Below, one piece after another: positions 46,101 through 58,100 of a stretch of 64,000 nt of DNA. The stretch covers positions 4,823,475-4,887,474 of the forward strand of contig NC_088775.1 in assembly GCF_954871325.1 (NCBI RefSeq), in the 5' to 3' direction. Every line of letters begins with the position of its first letter. Position 1 is the stretch's first letter. The DNA is from Gordionus sp. m RMFG-2023. Taxonomy: Eukaryota; Nematomorpha; Gordioida; Chordodea; Parachordodidae. A program made the translations under genes and the position numbers. The notes beneath the pieces are model-generated. The model was given only the letters and a program-made list of their open reading frames with translations, made no database searches and was not told where the DNA came from.

Positions 46101-48101
46101 TATTCTGGATGAAATATTGAGTTAGCCATCAAAGTAGTTAAAATTTATTAATTTTTTTGTTGTTATTCAGAGAGAATATAAGCATAACAAGAAAATCTCT
46201 ATCCGGCCCGGGGGCAGGCATGATGAGAAAATCTTTACCGGGCCCGGGGGCAGACATGATAGACATATCTCAAGAAATTATGAAAGCGGTACAAGGTATT
46301 AAAGATGGGTTGTTAAAGATAAAGGATGCCAACGATGGTAACAATTAATGATAATTGATCTAGGGAAGTGTTGCTATAATATCTTAAATTTTTTGTGCAT
46401 CATGACTCAGATATGAAGTTGATTGAAACGGTGGTAACCACGATGTCCTCACCAGATTTGATCAGAATTCGGGAAGAAACGGAGAAGGCAAAGATAAAGG
46501 TGACGCGTCAAAAAATATTATATATAAAGCCCATTTATGCGAATTTCCAAGGGGAGGGGCGTATGATACGCGGAGAAAATTAAATGATAATTTTTTTTGA
46601 CGTACACTATATTGATTTATTTTTTTTTGTATAATATTTAAAGCTCGCGAAATCAAAATCGGCGCTTAAGTTGCTCAATGAAAGTTCAGAGTCGGAGGAC
46701 AAAATACCTAAGAAGAAGGGTAAAATATAAATTTATCCAAATTAACAAACAAACTCAACATTCACCACCCCCGCCCTCAAAGGAAGAAACGATATTATTA
46801 ATAATATTACGTCTAATCAATCTATTTTTTTAAATTATTATTTTCTATGATTTATACTTATTTTTTTTAAAATTTTATCAGAGTCCAAAAAAAGGGTAAG
46901 GACCAAAAAGCGAAAAAAGAAACTTGACGACTCATCAAAGGCTTCGACGAGTGACGTAACGAGTGAGGGGACTAGTGAGGGGACAACCACAAATGAGACA
47001 GGAGTGTCAAGCAGTGAAGCAACGAGCGCAGAGGAACACGTTGAACATAAAAAATCTAAAGATAAAGGAGCTCCCAAGGTTAGTAAACATGGTGAGAAGT
47101 CGAAATCTAAATCTAAATCGAAAGGTAAACGTAAAGGAAAAAAATCTGAGTCTAGCCACGGAACATCCAAAAAGAAAGAGAAAGACGGGAAAAAAGTCGA
47201 TAAAGCGAAAGATAAGAAGAAGACTAAGTCTATAGAAAAGGATACGAAAGAGCCAGCCAAAAAAGCGGGTACGCCACCTAAAGATGGATTGAAGCCAAAT
47301 CCTACACCCAGTCCTGTTCCTGTTACGCCCTCGCAACCCACTCCAATTATGCGAAGCCCGACGAATGATCCTCAAAGATTTCCTAGAGGAATAAGTCCCC
47401 CTGGAAATTCTGCGTCCCCTAGAGGAAATCAACCATCAAATCCCAGAATCCCCACACCATCTCCTCTTCCAATGGGTGCCAGAATACCTCCTTCCCCAAG
47501 ACCTCCGCAAATACGACCGGCTATGCAACAGCAATCACCACCTATGCAACAGCATTCACCACCTATGCAACAGCAATCGCCACCTATGCCCGGTGGTGCT
47601 AGAACCCCGACTCCTCTAGGGCCTCCCAGAAGTTTAAAAGATCTTTATATCAATTATTTTTAGTTACAAATTAATCACTAAAAACAAGCATTGGGGAAAA
47701 AAAGGCATTTTTTAAAAGTGAAAAACCAACCCCACTAACCTATGATTATAGTATAATATACTCTATGAATACTAAATAATATGTTTGAGGATACCCATAA
47801 TCTTTTAATATTTAAGTTGAATAAAATATTTATTATGTAACGTGTTTATGTTTTATATAATAAAAATTTATTCATATTTTCGTTATACCTATAAATTTGT
47901 CTTTTTTAGTCAATGTATATAGTAATTGTTAGTTTTTTTTTAAAGAATAAATTTAATAAACATATATCAGCGCCACCTTTTCAACAAAGACCTCAAATGC
48001 AACCACCTAGAGCTCCCCCTCTACCCATGGCAAGACCAAATCTACCGCCACAAAGATCTCCGTTTCCTTCCCCGATGCCAGCTGGAGTCAGGAGTAGATG
48101 A
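43124..48101 (+). CDS. Twelve-exon gene, unrecognised Lys- and Pro/Gln-rich protein
   Basis: Exons: 43124-43253, 43383-43399, 43478-43646, 43878-44014, 44442-44649, 45482-45534, 45640-45809, 46171-46337, 46411-46499, 46644-46719, 46882-47631, 47971-48101. All introns are GT-AG and every phase matches, giving 698 residues. The start is the first ATG of MMSTISRAPYDQVF. The frame is open upstream to an acceptor at 43063, so an earlier exon is possible. Residues 1-300 are charged and helical-looking. Residues about 170-200 (LIYDLYEKLSSGIP, FTLRIRTP) resemble about 255-285 (IIEIYHSLTTGTK, WSLEIPTP), an internal duplication. Exon 8 repeats RKSLSGPGAGMM/RKSLPGPGADMI. Residues about 405-500 are Lys/Ser-rich with NLS-like RTKKRKKK. 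The tail is Pro/Gln-rich with SPPMQQ repeats. No signal peptide or membrane segment. A nuclear role is an inference; the family is unknown. The 17-nt exon 2 is the weakest call. Confidence 0.75.
44815..44905. repeat. GGCCCGG-family fragment inside an intron
   Basis: It contains GTCCGGTCCTATAGGTCTTA, GACCGGGCCGATTAAACGGA and TTCGGCCCGGTC. It lies in the intron between exons 5 and 6 of the 43-48 kb gene. No target duplication was defined. Confidence 0.4.
45404..45487. repeat. 42-bp perfect tandem duplication at a splice acceptor
   Basis: Two adjacent identical units start TGTGGTTATCATTATAATTT and end GGAATAGCGAAAC. Each unit contains the same AATAG|CG acceptor context. The frame of exon 6 works with the second copy (CG at 45482). 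Using the first would add 42 nt, a multiple of three. Confidence 0.85.
45946..46139. mobile_element. TAGTGTTGTTAAA-family element in an intron
   Basis: It starts TAGTGTTGTTAAAAGGCTC and is recognisable through GAAATATTGAGTTAGCC. It then ends abruptly about 30 bp before the exon 8 acceptor, so the right terminus is missing. It lies in the 361-nt intron between exons 7 and 8. Confidence 0.65.
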
Positions 48102-48273
48102 CGTATTCTAAATATACATTAGTGTGACCAATTTATTTTTTGAAAAAGTTTTTATCATGAATGCTAATTTGGTTTTGAATTTTATTTTTTTTTACAAAAT
48201 GGTTAGAATCTTGATAATTTATATAATATAAAAATGTTTATTAATGTTATATTGGTAATAACTGATAATTATA

Positions 48274-48279
48274 AATAAA
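48274..48279 (+). promoter_or_regulatory. Possible poly(A) signal of the 43-48 kb gene
   Basis: AATAAA about 170 nt after the stop codon, in AT-rich sequence. It is the clearest of several candidates but not unique. Confidence 0.3.
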
Positions 48280-49382
48280 TGAATATTTTATTATTATTCC
48301 TAGCATGAAATTCATATAAATGTGATAAAAACAAACTCACGTAATTGATTGATTTCCATAAATTAAAACGGTTACATTAAAATTTTAGCCAAAATAACAT
48401 TACGTTAGCTTGGAGATTTTTGCTCATATGTGGCAGAAAGGTTTAGAAATATCTATTTGCCAAATGTCAAAGCTTACGATATATCATCAGTAACATCCTA
48501 ATCAGGTGGGCAGTTTAGCAACACTGTCTTCGGCTGAATTAGCATACTGTTTGTTCTTATATCCACCCCTTTTTTTTGCAAAATGCTTCATAATTTGAAA
48601 GATTAATAATTTAATTTTGTAAAATAAGAGGAAAAAAAAATTTTTTTTTTAAATGTTCTCCCATATGATTTTAAATAAAATCGATATTTGAACATTATCG
48701 ATACTCAGCCGATAATATATAGAATTGTATCGAAGTTAGTTGTGATAAGGAAAATTACCTAAAAACAGGAATGGACAAATTTAGGGTGGGTCTAAAGTCA
48801 AAATTTTATCTTAAAAAAAAATTAATTTATTATCGAAAATTTACGAAATCCAATTTAAACGGGTAATGATGTATATATTTCAAGAATTCTTATTTTTTTT
48901 TGACTTTGGAGGTGCTCTCACTCAAAAATATTAACTGTTTCTGCTAACTTTAGAGAAGAAAGTTCCAAATGAGTAACTTTACGGAAAAAGAAATGTAACT
49001 GTTAAAGTATCTTAAAAGTCTTTCTTTTAAACCAATTATCAAAATTATCATTTTCAGTGAATCTCATCTTATCAATCTTCCTTTTTTTTGTATCAGACAT
49101 TCTAAAAGATGCCATATTTTGATTGAATCGAAGTGATTTACAGAAAAAAATTAAATTTAGAATAATTTTAATGGTAACGCTATTAATTCATAAAGGTGTA
49201 TGATTTAATTGTTATGTTAAAAAGGCGTTTAGCTATGTTTTATTTGCTAGCAGAAATTAAATCTTTTGTTATTTTTTAAAATTGATAAATGCTGTTTTAA
49301 ATTAAAAATGCTATTAAATTTTTTTTTTAAAAAAAAGGGTGTTAAATATAATTATATTTTCATAAAAAATTTATATATTATA
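48280..49382. other. Intergenic, no gene recognised
   Basis: At about 48380-48525 a decayed minus-orientation member of the TAGTGTTGTTAAA family can be followed (TTTTGCTCATATGTGGCA, AAAGGTTTAGAAATATCTAT, TTTAGCAACACTGT). The remainder is AT-rich. Confidence 0.4.
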
Positions 49383-49554
49383 GGTGTTTGATTGTTTAAA
49401 AATACCGATTTGGGTCCATTTTTCTTGAGATTTAGCAAATAGATCTCCAAACCTTTTTTTGCCATAGTCGAGCGAAATCTATAGGCTTACATCAGAGTCT
49501 TAATCGGTCAGTTTATAAAAAATCGACCCGGATTGAATTTTTTTAGCAACACTA
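49383..49554. mobile_element. TAGTGTTGTTAAA-family element, diverged copy
   Basis: It starts near TAGGTGTTTGATTGTTTAAA and ends TTTTTTTAGCAACACTA. The middle keeps the family blocks (GAGATTTAGCAAATAGATCT, GAGCGAAATC). This is the most diverged copy with both ends. Confidence 0.5.
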
Positions 49555-50753
49555 ATGGTTATTGGGCAAATTATCCTCAGAACTCAAACAGGCTTTTATT
49601 ATTTGACAATAGTCCATTTGCGTGAAAAAAAGATATCATATTTGCCACGGAGGAGTCATTATATGAATAGAAATCTTATTATGTCACCTAAAAATTTCTC
49701 CTCAAGTATTTGTCATTAGAGTTAAAGGTGGGCGCGAGCCATGAAGTTACACGTGACACGATGGGTCACGTGGCATGAGTGTGAATAAATTTTAAATTAT
49801 TAGGCATGGCTGATCGTGACTGGTCTTCCCAAAATTTTTGCCGGGGGCGATTGGGCGTGAACATAAATTTCCCGTAAATCAAATTTAAATATAAATTAAA
49901 ATTTTATAATTTTTAATTTAATTCTTTTATTAAAGGGAATAATTTTTGAAACCAAAAAAAATTACGCATTTTTATAATTAACAATTCCCCCCCCCCTCCC
50001 GTTTTATTTTAAGTTAAATGAAAAAATAATTTAAAGTCTCTCAACTTTGGTTCAGCAATAGAAATTTGGAAATAAATTTAATTTAAATATGTTTTATTTT
50101 CACTTATCTTTGTCTAATCATTTGCACTCAAATTATAATCAGTCAAAATTAAAAGAAAAATTACCCATATTAATCTCGTATTCACCTACAAATCTAAAAG
50201 ATATAACTGATGCAATTGCCTTATACATGCTTCTTTAAAACATAATAAATATAAATGCATTCAAAGATGATGCAAAGGATAAACATGCCATATATTAAAT
50301 AACATAATGCATTATATCTTTTGCTTTCTTGAAATAGTTTTAAGCAGGGTTGGCAAGTCGGTTAACCGATCGGTCAATAGACAGAAGGAGTATTTGACCT
50401 GGTCAAATATGGTCATATACGGTCAAATACTTTAGCTATATTTATTTAATGAATTAAAATGTATTTAAAGCATATTTATCAATCTAATTCATTTACAAAT
50501 TATTTAAAATATATTTGTATCAAAGAGGCATCCATTTTTATAATTTTATATAAAAAATACAAAATTATTATATTAAAATATTAGAATTTCAATTTTAAAT
50601 ATATAAAGAAAAAGAATTTTTTATCATATATTGGATCTAAATATATAAATTAATATAATAACTTTACTTAAGCATGGTTTGAGAAATTAAATTATGTACA
50701 ATTATTAAACAAGATTGGCATCGTCAATAAAATGGGGTAGTGAGCAAATATTA

Positions 50754-51796
50754 CGTGATAAGTGAGCAAATATTACGTGATACGTGATATATAGCGCTTA
50801 TGCCCTCTAGTGTTGAAATGCAACAGAGCTACGCTAGGTTTTCCTCATTTCCATCTTATTGGATCAATTTAATTTGGGTATAAAAGTCAAAATATGAGGA
50901 GCCCTCCACACGTTTGTGGGCAAGCCGCACGTACTTGTAGGCGCAATATTTCTAAAAATATTACTTAAACCTCTACAGGCTTATTTAAAAGAGTGGGACA
51001 AAAAAAGAGCCTATACCCAAGAACTACAATGAAAGTTAATTACATTATGGTGGGTTGAGGACAATTTTACATTAAAAATCTTTACTATATTAGATCAACT
51101 ATTAGTAAGGAAATACAAAAGCATACTTACAAGAGGATTTGAGTGTTTGTTGGTATTGGAAATATTTGATAATAATGAGTATAATTTTTGAAATTTATTA
51201 CGATAGGAATTATAAGATAGGGATTATTGGGTAATGATAGTGAATCTTGAATTTTGAGATGTATTTTTATACATATTAGAGGTAACTTTTCTTGATGCGA
51301 AACATCTTTTTAATGGATCTTTTATTATTATTCAGTTTAATGAATTGTTTTATATTCACATTTAGGTCCATTATATCTTTTATTGTTTTATAATACCATA
51401 ATGTTTTGTATTTCGTGTATTGTTTTCCATTATATGAGTACAGCCATGTAATGGCATCATGGACTAAGTTATTATCAGAGTTTCTTATTATGTGGCCTAA
51501 GAACTGAATCCGTCGTTTTTTAAGAGTTATTAGTGTGATTTTCATAAAATAAATTTCAATTTTGTGATCTTCGAATAATTATTGTTCAAATTTTGAGCCA
51601 AATAAATCTTCAATAAATTTTTACTCTGAAAAAAAAAAAATCCTTCAATATTATATTTTATTATATTATGATATTATTTTACGTTAAGATTTTATTGATG
51701 GTTTTTTATGTCAGCAAATAAGTATATTATAAGAAAGTATTAAATTTTTAATTCTAAAAATTTTACGTAGGAAGAAAGTAAATAAGAAATATATCT
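50754..51796 (-). mobile_element. LINE-derived insertion in the left arm of the giant palindrome
   Basis: The insert is bracketed by GAGCAAATATTA at 50742-50753 and 51797-51808, with another copy at 50764-50775. It is absent from the matching place in the right arm near 60000-60020. On the minus strand 51276-51545 reads KKRRIQFLGHIIRNSDNNLV and then a basic tail, the 'RRLxxLGHVLR' segment at the C-terminus of many LINE reverse transcriptases. The enzyme core is missing, as in a 5'-truncated insertion. A 12-bp duplication suits target-primed insertion. Confidence 0.7.
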
Positions 51797-53168
51797 GAGC
51801 AAATATTAATATGCAAGAAATCTCTGAAAGCAGCTGTTAAAGAAGTTGCATATTAGTCCGAAAAAAATAATAAGTAATAATAAATTAAGATATGTTTTGG
51901 ACAAAAAAAATTAAAATTTTAAACTATTCATTAACATTTAGCTATCTTATTGACCTTGGCACACGTAAAAAACGTTTAGAAAACACATAATACAATCGTA
52001 TGATTTTACAATTTACCAACATAAAAAAATATTAAAGATAAGTTTGAAAAAGAAAATTTAAATAAATATGCTCACACTGCACTGCTGATTATTTATTAGA
52101 TTACTCAATATAAGGGGAGCATCTTACTTGAGTTTGATGAAGCTTATGATATAATACAAAAATTAGTCGTTTCATATAAGTGATATCATAAATTTCAGAA
52201 GTAAAAGCGGCTATGTAATAGACTAAATATGTGACTTTCATAAAAAAACAATCAGATTTCAGGCTCAAGTTGCTGGAATGGGCTTTGTACCTTGAATATT
52301 AAGAGAAGTGTATAAGAAATCCGATTGAAGATCTCGAAAACCAGAAAATTGATGGGAGTATATTATAACCTAAGATGGATTAAAAAAATGTTGAAGAAAT
52401 GATAAAATTGAATATAAATTAGAAAAAAGCTCTGCCATGGAGGGCGAAACATCAATTATAGAATTTAGAAAATAATTTAATATACATACATTTTTTACTA
52501 TTAAATATATAAAATAGAATTAATATTGTTTTAAAAAACATTTATTTGAATTTGACCACATTTGCCCGGTCTTATGCACAACTCAGATTTATATTATTAT
52601 ACGATAAAAGATTGGAATATAGTTTGGATTTTAATCCATTTGTTTTATATCTCTTCTTCTTCTTCATTTTTTTAAAATATATTTGAGAACATTTTGTAAA
52701 TATTTTTTTTAAAAAAAACTTTCTATAAAAAATCGTAAAGCTCACCTTGCTTGCATTATCTTATTATAAAATCTTTTTTTTTGTTCTCTATAGCTATAAT
52801 TACATGTAAAACATTAGCCCAGTATGACCATTTGCCGACTCATAATAGATCGCGTCCAATTGAACCTACATTTCTGGCCTTAGATGATAATTTATGGCAA
52901 AAAAAATTATATTACAATAAAATTAAATGAGGGTCTGAATTTTTTTTTCTTTATTTGACATCATTTTCCCAATATTTTTTCAAAAAAAAAGATATCAAAA
53001 ACAAAATAGGAATTATAGAAAAATAAATTAAATATAATTTGGTATTTGTGTGCTATGTGAATACTAGAACTCAATAAACAAATTATATTGGATATTACAT
53101 ATTAAAATGAGAAAAGGGGATTTATAAAAGTTGATTATATGATGGATTATTTAATGTTTAGAATAAAG

Positions 53169-55183
53169 CAGTGGCGTCGTTAAGAGGGGGGGGGGGCGCA
53201 GGGGCTCGAGCCCCCTGAAGCAAATTTTTTTTTAATGGCTCCTTAATAACCCCTTAAACTAAAAATAATTTTTTTTGATTGCCCACTGAATGATTTCTTT
53301 TAAAATTCTATTGAGTAATATATAAATTTAATTTTATAATTTAATAATTAATAAGTCTATCTAAATTATTCTTAAAAGAATACTAATTTAATTATTAGAT
53401 TAGATTAATATTTATAAATTATATTTATACTATGTCAGCTTGCAATCAAATTCTGTGTTAAAAATAGAATATTAATATCACACACTAAATATTAATTTAG
53501 CATTATCAGTTGAAGCTTTATTGACTTTTATTATTTAAATTATTATATAACCCTAATTAAATAAATATTAATTGAAAATTAACAAATTTAATATTGTAAT
53601 TAACCGAGTCCAAAATCACTAATCAACTATATTATTGATATTTAAATTTAATTAACATGCCTCTTCTTAAAATTATTTTCAAGTCCAAATCCAAATAAGT
53701 ATAAGAGATCTATTTATAAAAAGTAAGTAAACATATAGTTTATAATCCTCTATTAGATATAATTGATTATAAAATATTAGGTTAAATACCACTTTTACAG
53801 ACTTTAACAGTTATATAATTTACAATTAATATTTTAATAAATTTACTAATAAATGTTTTTGATAATAAATATAAGTAATAAATTGCAAAATATTTAACGC
53901 CATCTATTTATTTAAAAATATTTTAAAAAATTTAACATCTTATTATATATCCCAGAATGGATGTAAAGTTAACTTTTCTTCTCTTTTTTACATGTTTTTA
54001 GGAAAGCTATTTTTTTCTTATTTGAAAAACAGTTTTGAGTTTAATTTTTAATACTAGTATATTTTTGATATTATTACAAACTACTTCTATTTTAAGATAC
54101 AATATACCAACTAGAGGTGGTGTGGTGTGACAATAATATATAAAATCTTAATTAATTTCTTTTATCATATCATATCACTCTGTCTTATTTTATAGTTACA
54201 AAATATTTCATTTCTAATATGGCATCCCTGCCTTGTAAATAATTTAAGGGTTCAATACATTTGCATAATTTCTTCTAAAGATTTTTAGCGTTTTTGTTTT
54301 ATCAATTTCTCTATCTTAATAAATTCTGATATAAGTTAAAATAGTGAGTGTTATGGCTATGACTCCAAATTAACCAGCATCTATTATTAGTGGCTATGTA
54401 ATTTAAGTTTATTATTACAACTGCTGAGAGCATATGATTGCATATTTTATAAGCAATAATAGTCAACTGTGTCGTTGTTTATATATCATTAAAAATGGAA
54501 AATAATCTTTTAGAAATTTATTATCACAATTTTTTCTCAATTACTTATCTAGCTTCCATCATGTCATTTAAGAAGAAGCTCTAATCACCATATAGTTTTA
54601 TGATTTGGATTGGTCGTTTATATTCTCTTATCCAAGAATTGTTGATTTGGTTAGGCCTATAAATTTTTCCTTATTAGTCCATTCTAAAAAAACATTGTCC
54701 AAAAATGGTAACAGAGTGTTATATTAGTTTCTTGACCTTTTGTCAATGTAAGTTGGTAAGAATTATATTATTGCATTATGTGGTTTTTAAAAACAATTAT
54801 CAATTGAGGCATATGTATGAATTAATTAATCTTTTTTTCCACTTGTAATTCTTTAGTCGCAAATTTTTTTTATATCAGCAATCGAAAATATTTTATACTG
54901 TAAATAGATTTTGTATTAAAAAATAATATTTTTAGAAATGTCTTGTATTGTTTTAATTATTTTTATGCCAGTTTATTTTGTATGCATCATATAATAAATG
55001 ACAAAATATGAAATCCAGAATTAGCAAATTTTAAAAAAGTATAATATATCAATATAAAACCCGGCCGAAGGCCGGGCAATAGTGGGCCGAAAGCCCGCAA
55101 ATGGGAGATATGGGGGGCGTCGCCCCTCCATAAAATTTTTTTAGTTGAGCCCCCTGAGATTGTAAAGGCTAGCGACGCCCCTG
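53169..55183. mobile_element. 2-kb CAGGGGCG-family element nested in the giant palindrome
   Basis: The left end is CAGTGGCGTCGTTAAG followed by a G-run and GGGGCTCGAGCCCCCTG. The right end is AGGCTAGCGACGCCCCTG. The equivalent site in the right arm (about 58455) is uninterrupted, which proves insertion. Near the right end lie two strong hairpins, CCGGCC-GAA-GGCCGG and GGGCC-GAAA-GCCC. Target duplication is unclear (GAATAAAG versus AAAATGTG). No transposase frame was found. A 241-bp miniature of the same family is at 27915-28155. Confidence 0.75.
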
Positions 55184-58100
55184 AAAATGTGTATCTGATA
55201 CAAAAATCTATTGATGTTAAAATTATAAATTGTATTGATATATATATATATGAAAAAGAATTCATTGAGGTTTTAATTGTTAATTTTATTGATACTGATA
55301 GTCCTTTTAGTTTTATTTTTTGACAAGATTTATGAGAATTTTTAGGTTTCAAAAGAATTCGTTATCCGCATGATGACATAACCTTTTCTACAGCCTTATA
55401 TTAACTTTTCTACCCCATTTCTTAAAGTTTTCTCACTAAATCTTTTATAAAATTTCTGATCAAAACGGAATACCCCTCAGCTCAATAATATTCTCCTTTT
55501 CCAGAGTTCATTCATACTTTATTTTAATATCAATTAAATTAAATAGCGTGATTGTCAATCGATACACAAAAAACATGATTTGTGGACTCTAACAACACTT
55601 ATTTTATTCTTATTGTTTAAAATATTATTTGTCAAACCTCAAAGAGGGATCATAGTTTGCAAATATCTGAAAAAGATTATTAAGCAAAGCTAAATGACAA
55701 AACCAGGCAAATCTTCTCATACAAAAAGCATAAAAACGACGTAAAAGCCATGGAAAATATCTAACAATCTAAGTAGGCTTATAAATGTTAAAAATAAGCA
55801 TCATTATTTATTTTTGTTAAAGATTTTTTTAAAATTTTAATACTAATGAATTATTTTACCAATTTATTTAAGTTTACAACTAGCATTTATAGAGGACATC
55901 CTAACATGGATAAAGATAATTGTGGTAATTAATCATAAATTAAATTCAAATATATACTTAAAATATTAGTGATTAGTTTATCATTTTTTTGAGATTGTGT
56001 ATTATACCGACAAATAAAATTAGGGTCTATTATTAATTTATTTATTAAGTAAAGAAAGATGTCAAAATAAAAAGAAATAAATTCCTAATTTCATGGTCAA
56101 ACAAGAAAAAATATGAAATAATGTTTTTAAAGTCGTTTAAATGGACGAGGTAAGCCTAGGGACTCTTTTTTGGACCAGGAAATAAATATATTAAAAAGAC
56201 ATACATCTGATAATATATATAAAGTAATTATATTTCAATTTTATATAATAAATTCCAAAAGATCCGATCAGAAAGGGTGTTATTAACACATTCCAACCAA
56301 CTTCAAATACAAAATTGAAGGTAATATATTTGTTTTTTTCATATATAATAATATTATACATACATAAGTAAATAGAATATTTAAATATAACACTTTCTTG
56401 AAAAATGGATGGTGAGGGAGTGTGATCTATTTATATTTGTTTAATTTTTACTTTACACTTGTCTTCTATGTAAATTATTTGCAATTTAATATAGTATTAT
56501 AAATTTTATTAAAACAACCTTTGCATTTGGTTCAATACCAACTTATTGAGAATCGTTTATTCCCAATATATCCATACACATATTATATTCAGATGGATCA
56601 AAAAACCATCAAGGGTAATTCATTATTATTTTAAATCGAATATATTATTTAAATATAACTTAGTAAATTGTTATGTTTATGATAATAGTGAGGAAGAATT
56701 AATTTATATTGGGTACGATCAGACATAATTTAACAATTGATAAAGTTGATAAAATCTTGTAATTGAGAATGGTTTTTCTTATTGATCTTAATTTAATATT
56801 TTCAATTATAATCATTCCTTACATCACTATGATTACGATTTAGACACTTTTGACAAGAATAATATTAATTCTTCCTCACTATATTATCATCAACATAACA
56901 ATTTACTAGGTTATATTTAAATAATATATTCGATTTAAAATAATAGTACATTACGTTTGATATTTGTTGATCCATCTGAATGTAATAGGTGTGTGGATAT
57001 ATTGGGTATAGATGATTTTCAAAAAGTTGGTATTTTACCAATGGCAAAGGTTGATTTAATAAAATTTATAACATAAAATTGTATATTAATTACAAGGAAG
57101 ACCAAAGTTAAGTCAAAATAAAAATATGATCACACTTCCTTACCATCCATTTTTCAAAATTAGGTTATTTTTAAATATTTATATTTACATATGTATGTAC
57201 ATTATAAATATAGTACAAAAAAAACAAATATATTACCTTCAAATTTGTATTTGAAGTTGGATTGTATGTGTCATTGACACCCTTTCTGTTCGGCTCTTTT
57301 AGAATTTGTTATATGAATTGAATTAACAATACTTTATTTATATATATATAGAGATGTATATCTTTTTAGTATAACTATTTCTTGCCCGAATGAAGAGTCC
57401 CTAAGCTTACCTCGTTCATTTAAAAGATTTAAAAATATTATTTCATATTTTTTCTTATACAACCATGAAATCGGGAATTTATACCTTTTTATTCCAATAT
57501 ATTCACATCTTTTTTACTTAATAAATGATTTAAACTAATATTAAACGCGAATTTTATTAGTCGGTATAATCCACAATCTCAAAAAAATGATAAACTAATC
57601 ACTAATATCTTAAATATATATTTGAATTTAATTTATGATTAAGTACCACAATTATCTTTATCCATGTTCGGATGTCCTCTATAATTGCTAGTTGTAAAAT
57701 TAAATAAATTGACAAAATAATTCATTAGTATTAAAATTTTAAATAAATCTTTAACAAAAATAAATAATGATGCTTATTTTTAACATTTATAAACCTACTT
57801 CGATTGTTACATCATTTTTCATGCCTTTTACGTCGTTTTTATGCTTTTTATATGAGAAAATTTGCATAGTTTTGTCATTTAGCGTTGCTTAATAATCTTT
57901 TTAGATATTTATAAACTATAATCACTCTTTGAGGTTTGACAAATAATATTTTAAACAAAAAGAATAGAATAAGTATTGTACAATTATTTATATATCTTCC
58001 TATTAAAATATAACAACAATTTAGAGTTCACGAATCATGTTTTTTGTGTATATATTGACAATCACGCTATTTAATTTAATTGATATTAAATAAGATAAAC

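Noticed and set aside
47007-47432. Minus-strand frames of 141-167 codons under exon 11 of the 43-48 kb gene
   Set aside because: They are antisense shadows of the Lys/Ser-rich and Pro-rich coding exon, whose plus frame is supported by splicing phase.
56546-57047. Two 60-codon frames, one on each strand, with similar peptides (PYTYYIQMDQ / PHTYYIQMDQ)
   Set aside because: They are the same sequence seen twice across the centre of the palindrome, short and without known motifs, so not called as genes.
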